This document shows, one piece after another, positions 1-4,001 of a stretch of DNA of 28,223 nt. The notes below the pieces were generated by a model that was not told where the DNA came from, made no database searches, and worked only from the letters and a program-made list of their open reading frames with translations. This DNA is from a virus. A program made the translations under genes and the position numbers. The stretch's first letter is position 1, and each line of letters starts with the position of its first letter. The stretch is taken from positions 1 through 28,223 of the IMG/VR virus record IMGVR_UViG_3300005293_000050. One strand, 5' to 3'.

Positions 1-1
1 C

Positions 2-289
2 GCTACGGCTGGTGGATTCATCCCGCCCGCCCCGCAGGCTGCTGCTCCCGCAGCACCGGCTCCCCAGGCTGCTCCTGCTGCCCCTCAGCAGTTTGCCGCC
101 CAGCCCCCGGCTGCTGCTCCCGCACCGGCTCAGGCTCCGTGGGACAACGGTGCGCAGGCCCCGGCTCCGACCCAGGCCGCTCCTGCTCAGGCTCCGGTTC
201 CCGGTGGCTCGCCGTGGGACAACGGCGCACCGGCTGCACCCGCAGCACCCGCCCCCGGCGCTCCCGCGTTCCCGCAGCCCCCGTTCTGA
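2..289 (+). CDS. C-terminal end of an Ala/Pro/Gln-rich protein (5' truncated)
   Basis: The window opens inside a reading frame that stays open from base 2 to the TGA at 287-289, giving the last 95 residues of a protein. The tail is almost wholly Ala, Pro and Gln, with two copies of the short motif PWDNGA about 30 residues apart, and it ends in PQPPF. Disordered tails closing in a Pro-Phe pair are known from single-stranded DNA-binding proteins, where the tip docks partner proteins, and an SSB would fit beside phage replication genes. The folded part lies outside the window, so this is only a guess. A scaffold or other disordered protein is equally possible. An extended -10 box begins 5 bases after the stop, so the next gene probably has its own promoter. 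Confidence 0.6.
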   Translation, partial: ATAGGFIPPAPQAAAPAAPAPQAAPAAPQQFAAQPPAAAPAPAQAPWDNGAQAPAPTQAAPAQAPVPGGSPWDNGAPAAPAAPAPGAPAFPQPPF

Positions 290-293
290 GCCC

Positions 294-302
294 TGATATA
301 AT
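294..302 (+). promoter_or_regulatory. extended -10 promoter TGATATAAT
   Basis: TATAAT at 297-302 matches the sigma-70 -10 consensus exactly, and the TG at 294-295 makes it an extended -10 element. No convincing -35 hexamer is present 16-18 bases upstream, as is usual for extended -10 promoters. Transcription would begin near 308-309, at the base of the hairpin at 307-337, so the message for the 357-782 gene would carry that hairpin at its 5' end. Confidence 0.55.
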
Positions 303-306
303 GACA

Positions 307-337
307 TGTGGGCCAGACTAGCACGGTCTGGTCCACA
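307..337 (+). other. strong stem-loop in the leader of the 357-782 gene
   Basis: Arms 307-318 and 326-337 pair over 12 positions, with one G-U pair and a 7-base loop. No T-run follows, so it is not a standard terminator for the upstream gene. Its left arm starts where transcription from the 294-302 promoter is predicted to begin, which makes a 5'-end stabilising hairpin, an operator or a translational control element plausible. The arms contain CAGAC and GTCTG half-sites, also found as a tight inverted repeat in the promoter at 3923-3951. Confidence 0.6.
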
Positions 338-356
338 CTGTCAATAGGAGCATTTC

Positions 357-782
357 ATGAGTGAAGAACTCGATCTTTCGTGGGCAGAGGGCCAGATTGC
401 CGCTGCTCGCGTACCGGTCCCCGTAGGGAAGGCTGTCATCGCGCTACTCAAGGCGTGGGCAGAGCTAGACTTCCCGAATGAAGCACAGCAAATCAAGGCA
501 CTCGAACTCTTCAATTCTCTGGCTCGTAACGAGGCTGTAGTAGAAGACACTGAGGCCGTGTGGACGCCTGTGCAGGTTGGCTTTATGCTCAAGGTCGGTG
601 ACACCGTACGAGTCCGCAAGGATGCGTTTACGGACGAAGCCGGTCGAATTCACAATGGGCGTATTGGCCGCGTACTAGCCAAGCGTTCCGGAGACATCAT
701 CATCCGCACAACGGATGATCGTAAGCCGTATCTGGACGGTGCGCACTACCCTGCTTCGGCGCTGGAACTCCGCGTCAAGTAG
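357..782 (+). CDS. hypothetical protein with C-terminal SH3/KOW-like barrel
   Basis: This 141-residue protein is not recognised. AGGAG at 346-350, six bases before the ATG, fixes the start. Residues 1-70 look mainly helical and acidic. Residues 78-141 read as a small beta barrel: VGDTVRVRKDAF, then NGRIGRVLAKRSGDIIIRT, then a closing strand. The GxxGxVL turn followed by a strand resembles KOW and other SH3-like folds, which often bind nucleic acid or peptides. It lies in the plus-strand block with the WhiB-like gene, behind its own extended -10 promoter, and is closed by the hairpin at 797-825. Consecutive stop codons TAG TAG end it. A role in early or regulatory functions is inferred from position only. 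Confidence 0.75.
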   Translation: MSEELDLSWAEGQIAAARVPVPVGKAVIALLKAWAELDFPNEAQQIKALELFNSLARNEAVVEDTEAVWTPVQVGFMLKVGDTVRVRKDAFTDEAGRIHNGRIGRVLAKRSGDIIIRTTDDRKPYLDGAHYPASALELRVK

Positions 783-796
783 TAGATAGTCTGATT

Positions 797-825
797 TAGC
801 CTTATGGGAATTTCCCATAAGGCTA
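797..825 (+). terminator. intrinsic terminator after the 357-782 gene
   Basis: A perfect 12-bp stem (797-808 with 814-825) closes a 5-base AATTT loop and is followed by a T-rich stretch, TTTCGGTTTGCTTT. It starts 15 bases after the stop codon of the gene at 357-782. It is nearly symmetrical, so it could act in both directions, but only plus-strand genes flank it. The -35 box of the next promoter starts 8 bases further on. Confidence 0.8.
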
Positions 826-832
826 TTTCGGT

Positions 833-861
833 TTGCTTTATTCAGGAAGATGTACTATGAT
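833..861 (+). promoter_or_regulatory. sigma-70-type promoter TTGCTT-N17-TATGAT
   Basis: TTGCTT at 833-838 and TATGAT at 856-861 are separated by exactly 17 bases, four and five matches to the -35 and -10 consensus. Start of transcription is expected near 868. The -10 box covers an in-frame ATG at 857, so that codon would not be in the message, which supports the ATG at 893 as start of the following gene. The site lies directly downstream of a terminator. Confidence 0.7.
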
Positions 862-892
862 AGAGCCCAAGACCGCATTCAACTGGAGACAA

Positions 893-1216
893 ATGACATC
901 CTCACAAACCTGGCAGCAGTGGGAAGGCCTGGGGTACCCGGCTGAAAGACTGACTTCCGTAATCTATTACTTCCCTGGTAAAGCCAACATCGAAAATGAC
1001 GAGCAGCGTGATCGCCTCGCTGAAGAAATCAAGATGGACGGCATTGCCCCCTCGAAGAGCACCGCTCACCTGATCCTTGAGGACGCTATTGTCTTCCACG
1101 GACAGGTTGAGTACATCCTTGGTGAACTGTGGTTCTACAATGGAAACTCTTCCGGCAATCTGACGCAGGAAATTCACGAAGCGACCTGGGTGGAACTCGA
1201 TGCTTACGAAGATTGA
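893..1216 (+). CDS. hypothetical protein, 107 residues
   Basis: The frame is open from 833, but the ATG at 893 is preferred. It has GGAG at 885-888, and the earlier TTG (833) and ATG (857) fall on the predicted promoter boxes. The protein is acidic and rich in Trp and Tyr, with a likely mixed alpha/beta fold, a helical patch around NDEQRDRLAEEIK, and no Cys cluster, signal peptide or membrane segment. No family is recognised. Its 3' end overlaps the WhiB-like gene by 17 bases in another frame, so the two are probably translated from one message and the protein may work with that regulator. This link is inference from overlap only. Confidence 0.7.
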   Translation: MTSSQTWQQWEGLGYPAERLTSVIYYFPGKANIENDEQRDRLAEEIKMDGIAPSKSTAHLILEDAIVFHGQVEYILGELWFYNGNSSGNLTQEIHEATWVELDAYED

Positions 1217-1775
1217 TGATAACCGTGAGCCGTTCGAGTACTATGCCGAATGGCGAGACGACGCCGCGTGCGCGCAGCCTGAAAATAACCGCATCTTCTT
1301 TAGAGAGCGCGACATCTGGTTCCACCCTGAGGTCGATGAGGAAGGCTATGATGCGTGCCAGAAGGAGCGGGACGAAGTAAAGGCCCTCTCTATCTGCTTC
1401 TCGTGCCCTGTGAGGGACCTTTGCCTCGTGGAGGCCCTGGAGGATCAGCGCATCAATGGAACGCGCGGAGGGCTTACAGAGAGCATGACACGGGCTACTC
1501 TGAGCGTAGACGAGACTGGAAAGGAAATCCGTCGAGGCGAATTCCCCGACTGCCCATATTGCGGCGCTGCAACGGACGCGCTCGTGCCTACGAAGATCGA
1601 CCTACCGGACGGTGGAAGGTGGAGTGAGGCTAAGGCTGTCAAGTGCGGCGATTGCGGCTTTGAGTGGAAGTCTAGAAGTTCCCACAACTCTGTGGTAGCC
1701 TACTTCGGAGAGCAGAAGAAGAGGGCTGAACAAGAAAGACGTGAACAAATAGCACGAGAGCGGCTGTCAATCTGA
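1200..1775 (+). CDS. WhiB-like iron-sulfur regulator with C-terminal zinc ribbon
   Basis: The N-terminal 100 residues carry the WhiB signature. C24 is followed by C66-x2-C69-x5-C75, the four ligands that hold a [4Fe-4S] cluster in this family, and then by a GTRGG turn at 87-91 like the GVWGG turn that contacts sigma factor. WhiB proteins act as redox-sensitive transcription factors bound to sigma region 4, and phage copies are known to modify host gene expression. Unusually, the chain runs on to 191 residues. A second pair of Cys knuckles, CPYC at 118-121 and CGDC at 149-152, forms a zinc-ribbon-like element, followed by a charged helix. WhiB proteins are normally about 80-130 residues. The ATG at 1200 has only a weak GGAA upstream and lies inside the preceding gene, which suggests translational coupling. 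The stop codon lies in the terminator stem. Confidence 0.88.
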   Translation: MLTKIDDNREPFEYYAEWRDDAACAQPENNRIFFRERDIWFHPEVDEEGYDACQKERDEVKALSICFSCPVRDLCLVEALEDQRINGTRGGLTESMTRATLSVDETGKEIRRGEFPDCPYCGAATDALVPTKIDLPDGGRWSEAKAVKCGDCGFEWKSRSSHNSVVAYFGEQKKRAEQERREQIARERLSI

Positions 1776-1787
1776 CAGCCGCTCTCG
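1755..1787. terminator. bidirectional terminator between convergent genes
   Basis: A perfect 15-bp stem (1755-1769 with 1773-1787) encloses a 3-base loop. It overlaps the last codons and stop of the WhiB-like gene and lies 11 bases from the stop of the minus-strand exonuclease gene. The right flank has a short T-run, and the left flank seen from the minus strand is TGCTATTTGTTC. Its place between two convergent genes suggests it stops transcription from both sides. Confidence 0.8.
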
Positions 1788-1798
1788 CGGTTTGAAGC

Positions 1799-2692
1799 CT
1801 AGTAGCTTCTGAGTGATGTAGTTGCGATGCGCTTTGCACCGCGCGACCACTTACCGCACTCGCAGACGTAGCGGGGGAAGATGCTCGCATTGGTTGTGGT
1901 GGTCCCCGCAGAGCGCAGGTTGGTCGAACCGCAGTTCGGGCAAGCCTCGGCTTCACCAGAGAAGAGCGCCATGTTCGGGTGTCCGTCAATCCACGGCAGT
2001 AGCTTCTCGTAGACGCCGAAGAGCACTTCCACGTCCTGAATCTGATAGGCTTTCATTTCCTCCCACGCTACCGGGTCGCCCGCCATACACTTGACCCACA
2101 GCGTGTGGCCTTCGTGCTTGACCTTGGCACCGATGCCGAGATTCTGGACGAAGTAATCCAGCTTATTCGAGGGGAAACGGAACTTCGCCTTGCTAATGTT
2201 CATCAGGTCGAGGTCGATGTGAGGCGAGGGCGGCAGGAAGCCGTTCTCAATGAACTCACGATTCAGGTGCTTGATATCGAAGCCCTTAGAGTTCCAACCC
2301 ATAACGGCGTCGGCTTCATTGAGCAGGTCCCATACCTCTTGAAGCATGGTCTGCTTGCCGTCGTGGAACACGGAACGGAAGATTACTTCGTCCCCGCCGA
2401 GCCACTTAGCGCCGAAGCAAATTACCTCAGTGGATTCGAGTAGCTGATTGAGGCCGACGTTCTGCTGCCAGAGGCCCCATACGTGCGCGAGGTTTGGACT
2501 TGTCTCTAGGTCGAGAGCCAGAATCTTTGGCTTATTGACCACAGGGAGGTCCGATGCTGGGGAGGTCTGTTCTCGCCGCTTCGCTCGCGCATCATTGATG
2601 GTAGACTTTCCGCAGCCCAGAACCTTTGCCGCCTTACGGGACGTAAGATCAGCAACACGGTCCAGGTCTGCGTCTGAGATGTACTTGGTCAT
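1799..2692 (-). CDS. DnaQ-like DEDDy 3'-5' exonuclease with HTH and zinc ribbon
   Basis: This 297-residue protein has three parts. Residues 1-40 contain a helix-turn-helix-like segment (SRKAAKVLGCGKSTINDARA). Residues 56-235 form an RNase H-fold exonuclease: motif I is D61-x-E63, motif II is around N134 and D139 (GWNSKGFDIKHLN), and motif III is Y216-x3-D220, which makes it a DEDDy nuclease of the kind found in proofreading domains and the RNase_H_2 family. Residues 251-279 carry CPNC and CEC, a probable zinc ribbon. It probably trims single-stranded DNA or DNA ends during replication or recombination, but RNA cannot be excluded. An AAGGA site precedes the ATG. It is the last gene of a minus-strand trio behind two membrane protein genes and converges on the WhiB-like gene. 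Confidence 0.85.
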   Translation of the reverse strand: MTKYISDADLDRVADLTSRKAAKVLGCGKSTINDARAKRREQTSPASDLPVVNKPKILALDLETSPNLAHVWGLWQQNVGLNQLLESTEVICFGAKWLGGDEVIFRSVFHDGKQTMLQEVWDLLNEADAVMGWNSKGFDIKHLNREFIENGFLPPSPHIDLDLMNISKAKFRFPSNKLDYFVQNLGIGAKVKHEGHTLWVKCMAGDPVAWEEMKAYQIQDVEVLFGVYEKLLPWIDGHPNMALFSGEAEACPNCGSTNLRSAGTTTTNASIFPRYVCECGKWSRGAKRIATTSLRSY

Positions 2693-2714
2693 GTCATCCT
2701 TACCGGAGTGTCGC

Positions 2715-2735
2715 GGAGGCGCGAATTATGCCTCC
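2715..2735 (-). other. small hairpin with CATAAT in its loop, between membrane and exonuclease genes
   Basis: GGAGGC (2715-2720) pairs with GCCTCC (2730-2735) around a 9-base loop. Read on the minus strand, the loop contains CATAAT, a five-of-six match to a -10 box, but no -35 or TG extension is present and no T-run follows. It might be a weak terminator for the coiled-coil gene or a weak promoter for the exonuclease. Neither reading is strong. Confidence 0.3.
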
Positions 2736-2740
2736 ACCGG

Positions 2741-3325
2741 CTATTCTACTACAGAATCGGAGATATTGAAACTCTCGGCAACAATCCGGGCTGCTTCCAT
2801 CTTCGAGTGAGTCTGCGAGAGCAGCGATGTAATCTCTTCCTGCTTGATCACAAGCTGCTCCTTCTGCTCCTGAACGCGCGCCTCGGCACGCTCTAGCGCC
2901 GCCTTGGTGCGATCACGATCAGCGGTAAGCTGCGTGATAACATCGCTCTGGGCGGCGCTCAGGGACTCAAGGAGCTTGATGGTGTTCGTGAGCGTGTCTA
3001 CGGTGCTCTTCAGCACAGCGACTTGCTCGCGAGAGTCCGCCAGTAGTTCCTTGATCGTTGTGACAGCGCTTTCCTTTTGGGCACGCTCTTCGGAAGCCTG
3101 CTCCTTGTATCGAACGATGAGGTCCGAGTGCTCGTCTACAGTGTTCTTACGCTCCGTGATACGCGAGTTGCGGCGGTTGATCATGAACTGCACCAGACCG
3201 GTAATGAGCGCGCTGAACACCGTTGCGGACACTACGGCTGTGATGACCAGGCTGACGACATCAGCGGCGAAGGAGTCCTCGGGCGTCGGCGCTGCCATAA
3301 GGACGGTCTGAAGCGTGTGGAGCAT
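2741..3325 (-). CDS. single-pass membrane protein with long coiled coil (holin-like accessory)
   Basis: From the ATG at 3325 the protein has 194 residues. A short exposed N-terminus leads to one membrane helix at about 22-49, then a basic stop-transfer patch (NRRNSRITERK), then a long heptad-like coiled coil at about 55-172 rich in Glu, Gln, Lys and Ala. The frame extends to a TTG at 3352 inside the previous gene, but ATG 3325 lies 7 bases after that gene's stop and fits reinitiation. The nearest purine-rich site (GGCGGA) is about 12 bases upstream, so the start is uncertain. Pairing with a four-helix membrane protein just upstream is typical of phage holin or antiholin pairs, and the coiled coil could drive oligomerisation. 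No lysin is in the window to confirm this. Confidence 0.75.
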   Translation of the reverse strand: MLHTLQTVLMAAPTPEDSFAADVVSLVITAVVSATVFSALITGLVQFMINRRNSRITERKNTVDEHSDLIVRYKEQASEERAQKESAVTTIKELLADSREQVAVLKSTVDTLTNTIKLLESLSAAQSDVITQLTADRDRTKAALERAEARVQEQKEQLVIKQEEITSLLSQTHSKMEAARIVAESFNISDSVVE

Positions 3326-3332
3326 AGTTGGG

Positions 3333-3785
3333 TTAGTCCGCCTCGTGTGCAAGCGGAATCTTCTTTACGAGCTTAACGCGAGCCTTTAGCTGGCGACGGC
3401 GCTTGTTCAGGAAGAGGTAGGGCCAGAGTGCGAAAAATACTAGGTGGACTCGTGCGATGGGGTCGCCAAGGTCTACGATGGTAGCAGCGATTGAGAGCCC
3501 AAGCTGGGTCAGCGAGTAGGCGATAGGGCCAATCATCAGCAGATGGACGCCGAAGCGCTCAACCAGAAGGTTGTCTCGGGTCACGAGACCGTATATGCCG
3601 AGGGCAGCACCAATCACCGTAACGGTCGTCCAGAGCCAGACTAGTGTCGTGCTGAACGCGGTTACGGTTGCGGTGGGGGTGGCTGTAGCGTACACTAGAG
3701 CCCACAGCGCCCCCCACGCATAGATGAACAGATAGTCTTTCTGCTCGGGGGGCGAGCTTCCCCAGAATTCGCGCAGGGAGTTCAT
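3333..3785 (-). CDS. four-helix membrane protein, putative holin
   Basis: This 150-residue protein has four predicted membrane segments, at about 17-36, 45-67, 79-104 and 112-127, and a strongly basic C-terminal tail (NKRRRQLKARVKLVKK) that should face the cytoplasm by the positive-inside rule. There is no signal peptidase site and no catalytic motif. GAGG lies 6 bases before the ATG, near the very 5' end of the leader produced by the promoter at 3805-3834. Small multi-helix membrane proteins followed by a one-helix coiled-coil membrane protein are commonly the holin cassette of actinophages, so a role in membrane permeabilisation at lysis is inferred. It could instead act in superinfection exclusion. 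Confidence 0.72.
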   Translation of the reverse strand: MNSLREFWGSSPPEQKDYLFIYAWGALWALVYATATPTATVTAFSTTLVWLWTTVTVIGAALGIYGLVTRDNLLVERFGVHLLMIGPIAYSLTQLGLSIAATIVDLGDPIARVHLVFFALWPYLFLNKRRRQLKARVKLVKKIPLAHEAD

Positions 3786-3804
3786 GGATGCCTCGCTTGG
3801 TTGT

Positions 3805-3834
3805 AGTATATTACTATTGTAACGTCTCAGGCAA
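3805..3834 (-). promoter_or_regulatory. sigma-70-type promoter TTGCCT-N18-TATACT, minus strand
   Basis: Read on the minus strand, TTGCCT (3834-3829) and TATACT (3810-3805) are separated by 18 bases. Transcription should start near 3798, leaving a leader of only about 13 bases before the ATG at 3785, with GCGAGG at its extreme 5' end. It would drive the two membrane protein genes and perhaps the exonuclease. It is one half of a divergent promoter pair with the one at 3923-3951. Confidence 0.6.
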
Positions 3835-3922
3835 AGGTCTAGCTGTCCGTTCTGTGCAGGCTCTATATTGGTACCTAATGAAGCCCCATCTGTGCTAACC
3901 TAGAGGTCCCCCACTTCTCGGT

Positions 3923-3951
3923 TTGACTCAGACTGTCTGGGGAGATATGCT
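3923..3951 (+). promoter_or_regulatory. sigma-70-type promoter TTGACT-N17-TATGCT
   Basis: TTGACT (3923-3928) and TATGCT (3946-3951) are spaced by 17 bases and match the consensus at five and four positions. The spacer starts with an 11-base inverted repeat, CAGAC-T-GTCTG at 3929-3939, which could be an operator. Transcription would begin near 3958 and give a leader of about 44 bases to the ATG at 4002. This is the only evident promoter for the primase-helicase gene. Bases 3835-3922, between the two divergent promoters, show nothing else recognisable. Confidence 0.7.
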
Positions 3952-4001
3952 GGTCGTATGCCTCGACCCAGTTGGTTTATCTACTCGAAGGTTTGCTCAT
4001 C

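Noticed and set aside
12-321. Overlapping frames at the left edge (Leu/Pro/Arg-rich plus strand and an antisense frame)
   Set aside because: They are out-of-frame readings of the Ala/Pro-rich gene end at 2-289. The frame ending at 287-289 is preferred because an extended -10 box and the next gene follow it.
3326-3352. TTG start for the coiled-coil membrane protein
   Set aside because: It would overlap the upstream gene and add a polar peptide. ATG 3325, 7 bases after that gene's stop, is simpler, although its ribosome site is weak.
3972-4001. TTG start giving ten more residues to the primase-helicase
   Set aside because: No ribosome site, only 14 bases after the predicted transcription start, and the added residues do not look like part of the domain. 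ATG 4002 begins a normal primase-polymerase sequence.
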